Numbered from the stretch's first letter, positions 23,554 through 31,091 are shown. The stretch is 39,612 bases of DNA from Prevotella sp. (GCA_017645905.1 JAGCNO010000005.1:1-39612), one strand, 5' to 3'. The notes: generated from the letters alone by a model not told the origin. Numbers and translations: made by a program.

Positions 23554-23823
23554 TCACTTGGAATAATGGAAACGAAGCGATAGTACATAAACGTAAATCA
23601 TCCCATTGCTCACAGAATATATCAAACGATGTTCGTCAGTAATGTGGCGGCTCCATATACCTTGCAAATTACCTTTCAAAAGCTCTGGCTTGCCAATTCC
23701 AGTAAAGGGGTGCTCAAGAATATCTTCCAGCAACTTTGTTATACGTTTCATAACACGCTTGTTGCCAGATGACTTCCAGTAGGCCAAGTCTTCTTCGGCC
23801 TTGGGCAAAAACTTTATTTCCAT
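23554..23823 (-). CDS. yoeB: YoeB-type mRNA interferase toxin
   Basis: An 89-residue toxin of the Txe/YoeB family (RelE fold), which cleaves mRNA on the ribosome. Seen: KAEEDLAYWKSSGNKRVMKRI near the N-terminus, FTGIGKPELLKGNLQGIWSRHITDEHRLIY in the centre (Arg and His of the active region) and the C-terminal RFHYSK, matching the essential HY pair of YoeB. Its start overlaps the upstream partner gene by 10 bases. It is convergent with the nucleotidase gene, with only 6 bases between stops and no visible terminator. Confidence 0.92.
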   Translation of the reverse strand: MEIKFLPKAEEDLAYWKSSGNKRVMKRITKLLEDILEHPFTGIGKPELLKGNLQGIWSRHITDEHRLIYSVSNGMIYVYVLSLRFHYSK

Positions 23824-24053
23824 ATATCCTCCACCTTGATGACACGCCCGAGGCCATTCTTAATGTCTTCTTCTCCTTGTCGGATTATTTCAACCATTTT
23901 TGGCGAAGACATAATATACTCTGTCTCGTCCATTGTCTGTTTCTGTGCAGTCAATTTCTTGAGGTACTTAACGGCCTTCTTCATCAGGTTTTCATCTTCT
24001 GCGATGATACTCAACTCACGGAAAAGTTCCGCATTCATCTGTAGTGCTGTCAT
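23814..24053 (-). CDS. Probable antitoxin partner of YoeB
   Basis: A 79-residue acidic/basic helical protein, MTALQMNAELFRELSIIAED at the start and GRVIKVEDIWK at the end. I assign it as antitoxin from position (immediately upstream, overlapping the toxin by 10 bases), size and the C-terminal amphipathic tail. It does not read like the classical YefM/Phd N-terminus, so it may be a different antitoxin family common in Bacteroidetes. No promoter of the usual type is clear upstream. Confidence 0.72.
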   Translation of the reverse strand: MTALQMNAELFRELSIIAEDENLMKKAVKYLKKLTAQKQTMDETEYIMSSPKMVEIIRQGEEDIKNGLGRVIKVEDIWK

Positions 24054-24103
24054 AGCTGTGTGACCGTTTGCTACTGTTTATAATGAAAATAATGATTTCG
24101 TGA

Positions 24104-24763
24104 TTAAGGCATATCTCTCAATACCCTGCCACTCCAGACAGGCATGGTCTGGCCGGCGGGACTGAAATCGATGAGGGTCATCTCGAAGATGAGGAGACTG
24201 TAGGGCGGAATGGAAGTTCCGCTTCCCGTAGCACCGTAGGCCAGTTCTGTGGGGATGTACACTCGCCAATGGTCTCCGCGGCGCATGTGCTGCAGGGCGG
24301 TACTGAAGCCACTAATCATTGTTGGGTTGGAAATCAGGAACTTGGCATTGGCATTGGTCTTGTTGTTGTAGGTGCCGTAGACAGTGCCGTCGAACACTTT
24401 GCCTTTAGCATAAGTCTTGGAGGGAATGAGGCGTCCCTGATAGGCTACACGTACAGAGTCGGTAAAGGCAGGCAAGTCGCCCTCAGGGTCGCCGCTCTCA
24501 ATGACCTTCACGTAGATGTATTCTGTAGCCGCACCCTCGGTGGTCTCGTTCAGCGAGTAGTTCTTGATGCGCTGCCAGCCTGGCTTTTTAAGAGAGTCGT
24601 TGACCACGCTGGCAAAATACTGCTCATTGCGCACCTGCCAGTTGGCGTACTCGTCGTCGTCAGACGCAGATTCGCTACAGGAGACCCCCATCCAGCCTCC
24701 CCCCATGAGGGGGAGGAGTATATAGATTATTGCAGTCAGTTGTTTAAGAATCTTTTGCTTCAT
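24104..24763 (-). CDS. FKBP-type peptidyl-prolyl cis-trans isomerase lipoprotein
   Basis: A 219-residue predicted lipoprotein PPIase. From about residue 95 the FKBP fold is recognisable: DSVRVAYQGRLIPSKTYAKGKVFDGT, ISGFSTALQHMRRGDHWRVYIPTELAYG and the closing IPPYSLLIFEMTLIDF. Such proteins act as folding catalysts in the periplasm. The lipobox is GVSC with Cys29. Unusually, residues about 13-28, most of the hydrophobic signal, are encoded by one half of a GC-rich inverted repeat element (24683-24725), so the export signal seems to have been rebuilt by an insertion. It is the last gene after glyS on the minus strand, 51 bases apart. Confidence 0.9.
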   Translation of the reverse strand: MKQKILKQLTAIIYILLPLMGGGWMGVSCSESASDDDEYANWQVRNEQYFASVVNDSLKKPGWQRIKNYSLNETTEGAATEYIYVKVIESGDPEGDLPAFTDSVRVAYQGRLIPSKTYAKGKVFDGTVYGTYNNKTNANAKFLISNPTMISGFSTALQHMRRGDHWRVYIPTELAYGATGSGTSIPPYSLLIFEMTLIDFSPAGQTMPVWSGRVLRDMP

Positions 24764-24813
24764 CTCTTTTACTATCTACTCCCCTCCATTCAGGGAGGGG
24801 TCGGGGGTGGGTC
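24683..24813. repeat. Paired inverted GC-rich REP-like element, FKBP/glyS copy
   Basis: The left half (24683-24725) and right half (24779-24813) are related reverse complements: GACCC..CC, a small C-rich/G-rich palindrome, then GGAGTA. About 53 bp of single-copy sequence between them contains the FKBP start codon. The right half abuts the glyS stop codon (24815-24817). It is the same family as in rimO (31444-31556). Confidence 0.8.
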
Positions 24814-24814
24814 T

Positions 24815-26353
24815 TTACAACTTCTTTAGCAGCGAGGCGATGCTTACCTTGTCCTCGATGATGCCGTTAAGGTCCTCGATACGGACGCGCTCCTGCTCCA
24901 TCGTGTCGCGGAAGCGGAGGGTGACACATCCGTCATTCAAAGTCTCGTGGTCTACGGTGACGCAGTAAGGTGTACCGATGGCATCCTGGCGGCGGTAGCG
25001 CTTGCCAATAGAGTCCTTCTCGTCATACTGGCAAGTGAAGTGGTACTTCAGCTGGTCGATAATCTCGCGGGCCTTCTCGGGCAGACCGTCCTTCTTCACT
25101 AATGGCATCACGGCACACTTCACGGGAGCCAAGGCTGCGGGCAACTTCAGCACCACGCGGGTCTCGCCGCCCTCGAGCTTCTCCTCCTCGTAGGAGTGGC
25201 ACATAATCGAGAGGAACATACGGTCAACGCCGATAGACGTCTCGATGACATACGGTGTATAGCTTTCGTTGGTCATCGGGTCGAAGTACTTGATGCTCTT
25301 GCCCGAATATTTCTCATGCTGGCTGAGGTCGAAGTTTGTACGAGAGTGGATTCCTTCCACCTCCTTGAATCCGAAGGGCATCTTAAACTCGATGTCGGTA
25401 GCGGCGTTGGCATAGTGGGCCAGCTTGTCATGGTCGTGGAAGCGGTAGTTCTCTGCACCGAATCCCAAAGCCTGGTGCCACTTCATGCGTGTCTCCTTCC
25501 ATTTGGGGAACCAATCCAGCTCGGTGCCGGGCTTCACGAAGAACTGCATCTCCATCTGCTCGAACTCTCTCATGCGGAAGATGAACTGGCGGGCCACAAT
25601 CTCGTTGCGGAAGGCCTTACCAATCTGAGCGATGCCGAAGGGAATCTTCATGCGGCCGGTCTTCTGCACGTTCAGGTAGTTCACGAAGATGCCCTGTGCC
25701 GTCTCCGGACGCAGGTAGATTTTCATCGAACCGTCGGCGGTCGAGCCCATCTCGGTCGAGAACATCAGGTTGAACTGGCGCACGTCGGTCCAGTTCTTCG
25801 TGCCGCTGATGGGGTCGACGATCTCCTCGTCCAGTATAATCTGTTTCAGCTCCTCCAGGTCGGGTCCCTGCATGGCGGCGGCGTAGCGCTCATGGAGGGC
25901 GTCGCGCTTGGCTTTTGTCTCAGCCACGCGGGGCGAGGTGGCCAGGTACTGCTCCTCGTTGAAGGCATCGCCGAAGCGCTTGCGGGCCTTTTCCACTTCC
26001 TTCTGTATCTTCTCGTCGTACTTGGCTATCTGGTCCTCGATGAGCACGTCGGCACGATAGCGCTTCTTCGAGTCGCGGTTATCGATGAGCGGGTCGTTGA
26101 ATGCATCTACGTGGCCTGAGGCCTTCCAGATGGTGGGGTGCATGAAGATGGCGGAGTCGATGCCCACGATGTTCTCGTGGAGCATGGTCATGGCCTTCCA
26201 CCAGTACTGCTTGATGTTGTTTTTCAGCTCCACGCCGTTCTGGCCGTAGTCGTAAACGGCTCCCAGTCCGTCGTAGATTTCACTTGAGGGAAACACAAAC
26301 CCATATTCTTTGCAATGGGAAACAATCTTCTTGAAAACGTCTTCTTGTGCCAT
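24815..26353 (-). CDS. glyS: Glycyl-tRNA synthetase (homodimeric, class II)
   Basis: Charges tRNA-Gly. The 512-residue length and absence of a separate beta subunit match the alpha2 type of Bacteroidetes. Motifs: N-terminal KIVSHCKEYGFVFPSSEIYDGLGAVYDYG, MHPTIWKASGHVDAF near residue 71, YLRPETAQGIFVNYLNV near residue 219 and IAQIGKAFRNEI near residue 247 (motif 2 FRNE region), VIETSIGVDRMFLS near residue 371 (motif 3) and the anticodon domain starting AALAPVKCAVMPL near residue 407. Promoter at 26397-26428. Confidence 0.97.
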   Translation of the reverse strand: MAQEDVFKKIVSHCKEYGFVFPSSEIYDGLGAVYDYGQNGVELKNNIKQYWWKAMTMLHENIVGIDSAIFMHPTIWKASGHVDAFNDPLIDNRDSKKRYRADVLIEDQIAKYDEKIQKEVEKARKRFGDAFNEEQYLATSPRVAETKAKRDALHERYAAAMQGPDLEELKQIILDEEIVDPISGTKNWTDVRQFNLMFSTEMGSTADGSMKIYLRPETAQGIFVNYLNVQKTGRMKIPFGIAQIGKAFRNEIVARQFIFRMREFEQMEMQFFVKPGTELDWFPKWKETRMKWHQALGFGAENYRFHDHDKLAHYANAATDIEFKMPFGFKEVEGIHSRTNFDLSQHEKYSGKSIKYFDPMTNESYTPYVIETSIGVDRMFLSIMCHSYEEEKLEGGETRVVLKLPAALAPVKCAVMPLVKKDGLPEKAREIIDQLKYHFTCQYDEKDSIGKRYRRQDAIGTPYCVTVDHETLNDGCVTLRFRDTMEQERVRIEDLNGIIEDKVSIASLLKKL

Positions 26354-26396
26354 AAGTTATTTGCAATTTGACAATTTACTATTTAAAATTTGGGCG

Positions 26397-26428
26397 CAAA
26401 GGTACTTATAATAATTGTAACGGCCAAT
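26397..26428 (-). promoter_or_regulatory. Promoter of glyS
   Basis: Minus strand ATTG (26428-26425), 20 nt, TACCTTTG (26404-26397); a leader of about 40 nt to the ATG at 26353 contains imperfect AATTTAC-type repeats. Confidence 0.75.
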
Positions 26429-26461
26429 TTATTTCACATACTTTCATATTTCACGCTGCTC

Positions 26462-26489
26462 TCATCTCTCACCTCTCACCCCTCACTTC
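26462..26489. repeat. Period-7 array (TCACCCC type) at the 3' end of xerD
   Basis: TCA at 26462, 26469, 26476 and 26483 gives four units (TCATCTC, TCACCTC, TCACCCC, TCACTTC). The last unit supplies the xerD stop codon (TGA on the minus strand, 26483-26485). Confidence 0.9.
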
Positions 26490-27472
26490 ATAATATTACG
26501 CGGGTGATGTAGCAGTACCTCCTGACGCAGGGTCTGCATGGAGAGGTGGGTGTAGATTTCGGTAGTGCCTATCGACTCATGTCCTAAAAGTGCCTGAATG
26601 ACGCGCAGGTCGGCACCTCCCTCTAAAAGGGCGGTGGCGAAGGAGTGGCGCAGGGTATGTGGCGAAATGGTCTTTTGCAGTCCTGCCTCCTCGGCCTGTC
26701 GTTTGAGCATGATGAGAATCATCACCCGCGTGAGATGTGCCCCTCGGCGGTTCAAGAAGACGTAGTCCTCCTCGCCCTTCTTGATTTTCAACGTCTTTCG
26801 CCAAGGCATGTAGTTGCCTATCTCGTGGAGTGCCCGCTCGCTGATGGGCACCAGCCGCTCCTTTGCTCCTTTGCCCATGATGCGGACGTAGCGTTCCTCG
26901 GCATAGATGTCAGAGAACTTCAGACTTACCAGCTCTGACACGCGCAGACCGCAGGAGAAGAGCACCTCGATGATGGCGCGGTTGCGATGGCCTTCGGGCT
27001 TTGAGAGGTCGATGGAGTCCTCCAGAAGGTCAACCTCGGCGGGCGTGAGGAACTCCGGCAGGTGCTCGCCCACGACGGGGTTCTCCAACAACTCAGAGGG
27101 GTCGCTCTCCACGTAACCGTCTAAGAGCATGAAGCGAAAGAGTGACTTCACCCCGCTGATGATGCGGCACGTGGAGCGCGGCCCGATGCCGATGTCGTGG
27201 AGGTAGTGCAGGAACAGCTGCAGGTCGTCGAGTGTCACTTCCGTAAGCACCTTGGACTTCGTCCGAGCCTGCTCACGCTCGGCAGAGCTGATGGAGCCAT
27301 CGCTCTGCTCTTGCTTATTCGCAGCCTTGCCGCTGCCCTCTAAAAAGGTGATCAGCTTCGAGGCGTCGAGCAGGTAGGCATCAAGCGTGTTCGCCGACAC
27401 GTTGCGTTGCAGGCGCAGGTAGCGTCGGTAGGCCGTCATGATGTTCTTGTCGGTCAGAGAAATCTCATTCAT
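26483..27472 (-). CDS. xerD: Tyrosine recombinase XerD
   Basis: Site-specific recombinase for chromosome dimer resolution with XerC. 329 residues; catalytic residues R177 (SCGLRVSEL), K201 region (GKGAKERLVP), H272 and R275 (HTLRHSFA), H298 (LLGHESI) and Y307 (TEIYTHL) are all present. XerD is normally about 300 residues; here residues 46-76 form an extra hydrophilic stretch (SGKAANKQEQSDGSISSAER) inside the N-terminal core-binding domain. The start at 27472 is selected because a perfect promoter (TTTG-N20-TACCTTTG) ends 7 bases upstream; the in-frame ATG at 27523 would lie upstream of it. Confidence 0.93.
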   Translation of the reverse strand: MNEISLTDKNIMTAYRRYLRLQRNVSANTLDAYLLDASKLITFLEGSGKAANKQEQSDGSISSAEREQARTKSKVLTEVTLDDLQLFLHYLHDIGIGPRSTCRIISGVKSLFRFMLLDGYVESDPSELLENPVVGEHLPEFLTPAEVDLLEDSIDLSKPEGHRNRAIIEVLFSCGLRVSELVSLKFSDIYAEERYVRIMGKGAKERLVPISERALHEIGNYMPWRKTLKIKKGEEDYVFLNRRGAHLTRVMILIMLKRQAEEAGLQKTISPHTLRHSFATALLEGGADLRVIQALLGHESIGTTEIYTHLSMQTLRQEVLLHHPRNIMK

Positions 27473-27479
27473 CGTGGCG

Positions 27480-27511
27480 CAAAGGTACTGCTTTTGGGCC
27501 AAACCGCCAAA
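27480..27511 (-). promoter_or_regulatory. Promoter of xerD
   Basis: Minus strand TTTG (27511-27508), 20 nt, TACCTTTG (27487-27480), followed by 7 nt and the ATG. A perfect consensus match with a predicted near-leaderless transcript. Confidence 0.87.
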
Positions 27512-27540
27512 TAAAAAGGTCACAAAAAGAGGGGACTGCG

Positions 27541-27613
27541 AGAATAAGCCATTCTTTCTGGTAGGGAAAGCCGTTCTTATTGGCAGAGAAAACGGTTCTC
27601 TTTAAGCGAAAGG
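27541..27613. repeat. Period-22 hairpin repeat array D (degenerate)
   Basis: About three units related to GCCGTTCTTTC...GAAA: AAGCCATTCTTTC, AAGCCGTTCTTAT and AACGGTTCTCTT, with matching upstream GAGAATAA/GGGAAAG/GAGAAAA arms. It runs directly into the period-21 array. Confidence 0.75.
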
Positions 27614-27633
27614 CCGGATGTGTTGTTAAAACT

Positions 27634-27719
27634 ACGTCGACGTTTGTATAAACCACGACGTAGTTTGTAAAAACCTCGACGTAGTTTGTAGAAACCACGA
27701 CGTAGTTTTAACTTTTTGG
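27634..27719. repeat. Period-21 repeat array, copy 2
   Basis: Three 21-bp units (27634-27654, 27655-27675, 27676-27696) and a terminal unit ending GTTTTAACTTTTTGG. Units contain GTTTGTAnAAACC-ACGACGTA. Organisation is identical to copy 1 at 20571-20656. Confidence 0.92.
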
Positions 27720-27808
27720 TTCCTGCTCAGTTTTTCGCAAAGAAAGGAAAGAATCTTTCGTAATTTGAATAATTCATGTTACACCATTTGTAAAGAAATG
27801 TTATAGCA

Positions 27809-27840
27809 TTTGTGGATGTCGTTTTTTCTTTGTACTTTTG
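27809..27840 (+). promoter_or_regulatory. Promoter of ftsY
   Basis: TTTG (27809-27812), 20 nt, TACTTTTG (27833-27840). The ATG used (27882) is 41 nt downstream. Confidence 0.82.
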
Positions 27841-27847
27841 CCGCCAC

Positions 27848-27875
27848 TTATCAATCATCACTCATCACTTATCAA
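27848..27875. repeat. Period-7 array in the ftsY leader
   Basis: Four 7-bp units in mirror order: TTATCAA, TCATCAC, TCATCAC, TTATCAA. It lies in the predicted 5' untranslated region, 6 bases before the ATG. Confidence 0.88.
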
Positions 27876-27881
27876 TTCGTT

Positions 27882-28832
27882 ATGGGACTGTTTGACTTTT
27901 TCAAGAAAAAGAATCAAGAGAATAAGGAAACACTCGATAAAGGTCTGGAAAAGACCAAAACCTCCGTGTTCGACAAGCTGGCACGTGCCGTTGCCGGCAA
28001 GTCGAAGGTCGACGAGGACGTGCTCGACAACCTCGAGGAGGTGCTCATCACGAGCGACGTAGGCGTAGACACTACACTGAAGATCATCAAGCGTATAGAA
28101 GAGCGCGTGGCCCGCGACAAATATGTCTCCACCTCGGAGCTGAACACTATCCTGAAGGAAGAGATAGCTGCGCTGCTGGAGCACACCGACAAACCTTCCC
28201 AAGAGGAGACGAGCGGTGCCCCCTATGTCATTCTCGTCGTCGGCGTGAACGGCGTGGGCAAGACCACGACCATAGGCAAGCTGGCCTGGCAGTTCAAGCA
28301 GGCCGGCAAGAAGGTCTACCTTGGTGCTGCCGACACCTTCCGTGCCGCCGCCGTGGAGCAGCTCGTCATCTGGGGCGAGAGGGTAGGGGTGCCCGTTATC
28401 AAGCAACAGATGGGTAGCGACCCCGCCTCGGTGGCTTTCGACACCCTTCAGAGCGCGAAGGCGAACGGTGCCGACGTAGTGCTCATCGACACCGCCGGAC
28501 GTCTGCATAATAAGGTCGGTCTGATGAACGAGCTGAAGAAGATTAAGGATGTCATGAAAAAGGTGCTGCCCGGAGCCCCCGACGAGGTGCTTCTTGTGCT
28601 CGATGGCTCCACCGGCCAGAACGCCTTTGAGCAGGCCAAGCAGTTCGCCGCCGTCACCCAAATCACCAGCCTGGCCATCACTAAGCTCGACGGTACGGCC
28701 AAGGGTGGTGTGGTCATTGGCATTAGCGACCAGCTACAGGTACCTGTGAAGTACATCGGACTGGGCGAGGGAATGGAAGACCTGCAGCTCTTCGACCCCA
28801 AAGCCTTCGTGGACAGCCTCTTCAAGAATTAA
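27882..28832 (+). CDS. ftsY: Signal recognition particle receptor FtsY
   Basis: SRP-receptor GTPase that delivers ribosome-nascent chain complexes to the Sec translocon. 316 residues, the short form lacking a long acidic A domain. N-terminal amphipathic MGLFDFFKKKNQE, then the N domain; the G domain has the P-loop VVGVNGVGKTTTIGKLA near residue 117, the DTFRAAAVEQL segment near 147, LIDTAGRLHNK near 201, TKLDGTAKGG near 270 and IGLGEGMEDLQLFD near 293. The start at 27882 is chosen because the in-frame ATG at 27810 lies within the promoter. Confidence 0.96.
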   Translation: MGLFDFFKKKNQENKETLDKGLEKTKTSVFDKLARAVAGKSKVDEDVLDNLEEVLITSDVGVDTTLKIIKRIEERVARDKYVSTSELNTILKEEIAALLEHTDKPSQEETSGAPYVILVVGVNGVGKTTTIGKLAWQFKQAGKKVYLGAADTFRAAAVEQLVIWGERVGVPVIKQQMGSDPASVAFDTLQSAKANGADVVLIDTAGRLHNKVGLMNELKKIKDVMKKVLPGAPDEVLLVLDGSTGQNAFEQAKQFAAVTQITSLAITKLDGTAKGGVVIGISDQLQVPVKYIGLGEGMEDLQLFDPKAFVDSLFKN

Positions 28833-28870
28833 TTTACTTCCGCAAGCTCAGCTTGGAGGGAGATAATAAT

Positions 28871-28917
28871 AGTTATCGGGAGTTAACGGGCTACAGGCTC
28901 GTTAACTCCCGATAACT
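28871..28917. terminator. Perfect 18-bp inverted repeat between convergent genes
   Basis: AGTTATCGGGAGTTAACG (28871-28888) pairs exactly with 28900-28917 around an 11-nt loop. It separates ftsY and the convergent kinase-like gene. No T-run, so termination is inferred. Confidence 0.7.
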
Positions 28918-28940
28918 CCTATCATGCAGAACTTGATGAA

Positions 28941-29564
28941 TTAACCTATATACTGCAGTATCAGGTCGGCAATCTCGTCCTCCGTCTTCCCCTTCATATT
29001 GATGACGAGGTCGTAGTTGCGGGTGTCGTAGCGGGTGGTACCGGTGAACTTCTGCACATAGTTCTCACGTGCCTTATCTATCTTTTCAACGGTTTTCGCT
29101 GCTTCCTCGGCGCTCAGTCCCTGCTTGTCTACCAGTCGCTGGATGCGCTGCTCCAGAGGGGCGGTGATGAAGACGCTGAGGTGGTTGGGATGATCCTGGA
29201 ACACAAAGAAACCGCTCCGGCCTGCTACCACGCATGACTCTGACTCGGCAATGCCTTTGAGCATCTCCTTTTCAGTCCTGAACATGTCGCCGACATAAAA
29301 CAAATCGGGCTCATCAATGACAGAATTGGTTAATCCAGCGCCGATGCCTACTACACGTTTGAATTCCGACCACCAGTCTTGCTTGCGGCCTTTCATACTC
29401 TCAATCTCTTCAGCGCTGAGTTTATACTTCTCCATAAGGCCCTTGATGACTACCTTATCATAATAAGGGACGCCCAGCTTGGCGGCCAGCTTGGCGCCTA
29501 CGGTGTGTCCGCCTGAACCTATTTCACGGTTGATGGTGATGACAAATTTTTCGTTCTTGTTCAT
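28941..29564 (-). CDS. Cytidylate kinase-like protein
   Basis: A 207-residue P-loop kinase-like protein of the AAA_26 / cytidylate kinase-like family. Nucleotide-binding segment ITINREIGSGGHTVGAKLAAKLGVPYYD near residues 9-34, VVAGRSGFFVF near residue 113, a LID-like region EQRIQRLVDKQGLSAEEA near residue 135 and the C-terminal TTRYDTRNYDLVINMKG. It is not the canonical CMP kinase, and its substrate is not known. It lies 18 bases after the Dcu transporter on the same strand and is probably co-transcribed. Confidence 0.82.
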   Translation of the reverse strand: MNKNEKFVITINREIGSGGHTVGAKLAAKLGVPYYDKVVIKGLMEKYKLSAEEIESMKGRKQDWWSEFKRVVGIGAGLTNSVIDEPDLFYVGDMFRTEKEMLKGIAESESCVVAGRSGFFVFQDHPNHLSVFITAPLEQRIQRLVDKQGLSAEEAAKTVEKIDKARENYVQKFTGTTRYDTRNYDLVINMKGKTEDEIADLILQYIG

Positions 29565-29582
29565 AGTTGTATTGTTTTGAAA

Positions 29583-30911
29583 TTAATAGAAGATCATGGA
29601 AAGAATATAGGCCACGATGGTCGACGTGATGACGCAGATGAGTCCTGGCATCATGAACGAGTGGTTGAGCAGGTATTTGCCGATGACGGTAGTGCCTGAG
29701 CGGTCGAAGTTCACGGTGGCAATATCAGAAGGATAGTTGGGGATGAAGAAGTAGCCATAGACCGAGGGCAGCACACCCAGCAGTACGGGACCTGAGATGC
29801 CGAGGGAATAGGCCAGCGGCAGCATGGCCACCACGACGGCTCCTTGCGAGTTAATAAGCACGGAGACGAGGAAGAACACGATGGCGATGGCCCACGGGTA
29901 GCTCTTCACCACATCCTCGAGCATGGCCTGAATCTCGGGCATATAGTTCGAGAAGTAAGTGTCAGCCATCCAGGCGATACCGTAGATGGCCACGACGGCC
30001 ACCATGCCCGACTGCCATACGGGACCTGCGACGGCCTTCTTCGGCGATGCCTTGCAGAAGATAATCATCAGGGCGGCGGCCGAAATCATCACAATCTGAA
30101 TGACGAGGTTCATCTTCAGCGGCTTGCCTTCCCATGAGGGCAGCAGCGAGGGCACGGCGGCAAACAGCACGATGACGCACAGGGCTGCCAGGAAGATGTA
30201 GACGGCACGTTTGGCCTCGACGGGAATCACCTTGTCGAGCGTGGTGGCATTGCTGCCGTAGATGTAGTCACGCTGTTCGGGAATGTTCAGACGAGCCTGG
30301 AACACAGGGTCCTTGTCGAGGTCCAGTCCCCGGTGGTAGCTGGCGGTGGCGGCCGCCATCAGTCCGCAGAGACAGGCCGGAATGCTGATCATCAGCACTT
30401 GCGGGATGGTAACGTCGAAGCCGTTGGCATTGGATATACTTACGAAGGCCACTACGGCAGCAGCAATAGGCGAACAGGTGATACCAACCTGTGAGGCAAT
30501 ACTGGCCACACCGCAGGGGCGCTCTGGACGTATGCCTTTCTTCAGGGCTATGTCGCAGATGATGGGCATCAGCGTGTAGACCACGTGACCCGTTCCTACC
30601 AGCACGGTGAGGAAGAACGTAGACAGCGGAGCTAAGAAGGTGATGCGGTCGGGATGTTTTCGCAGCAGCTTCTCGGCCATCTGTATGAGCCAGTCCATAC
30701 CGCCCGATGCCTGCATGATGCCTGCACAGGTCACGGCGGCGATGATGATGTAGATGACGTCGGTAGGGGGAGTACCGGGCTTCAGGCCAAAGCCGAACAC
30801 AAGCAGGGCCAGGCCAATGCCTGAAATGGCGCCAAGGGCAAGGCTTCCGTATCGCGAACCCACCCACAATGCTCCTAACACAATGAGGAGCTGAATAATC
30901 ATAAGGACCAT
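29583..30911 (-). CDS. Anaerobic C4-dicarboxylate transporter, DcuA/DcuB family
   Basis: A 442-residue inner-membrane protein with about 10-12 hydrophobic segments (MIIQLLIVLGALWVG, VIYIIIAAVTCAGIM, AVYIFLAALCVIVLFAA, WAIAIVFFLVSVLIN and others). Family segments include LVGTGHVVYTLMPIICDIA near residue 103, GVASIASQVGITCSPIAAAVVAF near residue 134 and YGYFFIPNYPSDIATVNFDRSGTT near residue 386. Dcu carriers exchange fumarate, malate or aspartate for succinate, which fits fumarate-respiring, succinate-producing Bacteroidales. A start at 30902 (MIIQLL) is also possible. Divergent from rimO. Confidence 0.92.
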   Translation of the reverse strand: MVLMIIQLLIVLGALWVGSRYGSLALGAISGIGLALLVFGFGLKPGTPPTDVIYIIIAAVTCAGIMQASGGMDWLIQMAEKLLRKHPDRITFLAPLSTFFLTVLVGTGHVVYTLMPIICDIALKKGIRPERPCGVASIASQVGITCSPIAAAVVAFVSISNANGFDVTIPQVLMISIPACLCGLMAAATASYHRGLDLDKDPVFQARLNIPEQRDYIYGSNATTLDKVIPVEAKRAVYIFLAALCVIVLFAAVPSLLPSWEGKPLKMNLVIQIVMISAAALMIIFCKASPKKAVAGPVWQSGMVAVVAIYGIAWMADTYFSNYMPEIQAMLEDVVKSYPWAIAIVFFLVSVLINSQGAVVVAMLPLAYSLGISGPVLLGVLPSVYGYFFIPNYPSDIATVNFDRSGTTVIGKYLLNHSFMMPGLICVITSTIVAYILSMIFY

Positions 30912-30950
30912 AACAACAAGATTTAAGGTTTGTATTAATAATTATGTCTG

Positions 30951-30982
30951 CAAAGGTATACAATTATCTTCAGACAGACAAA
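30951..30982 (-). promoter_or_regulatory. Promoter of the Dcu transporter gene
   Basis: Minus strand TTTG (30982-30979), 20 nt, TACCTTTG (30958-30951); ATG at 30911 about 39 nt downstream. Confidence 0.85.
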
Positions 30983-31001
30983 TTTTTTGCAAGGAAATAA
31001 T

Positions 31002-31061
31002 TAATATTGATTAAAGAATGTTATGCGGCTTTGCCGATTGCCCTTTTCCGCAATACCTTTG
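31002..31061 (+). promoter_or_regulatory. rimO promoter with conserved upstream element
   Basis: TTTG (31030-31033), 20 nt, TACCTTTG (31054-31061). The 32 bases 31002-31033, ending in the -33 TTTG, are identical to 34911-34942 before the HU genes. Confidence 0.85.
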
Positions 31062-31091
31062 CATTAAAATGTATAATGTTCATAGGAAACG

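Noticed and set aside
25196-26119. Long open frame opposite glyS
   Set aside because: Antisense shadow of a well-supported tRNA synthetase gene.
26359-26393. AATTT-rich repeat in the glyS leader as another period-7 array
   Set aside because: Spacing is 7, 8, 7, 6 rather than constant; kept only as an imperfect repeat.
27465-27698. Minus-strand open frame with repeats NYVEVFT NYVVVYT over the second period-21 array
   Set aside because: Runs through two intergenic repeat arrays and the xerD promoter; better explained as repeat DNA.
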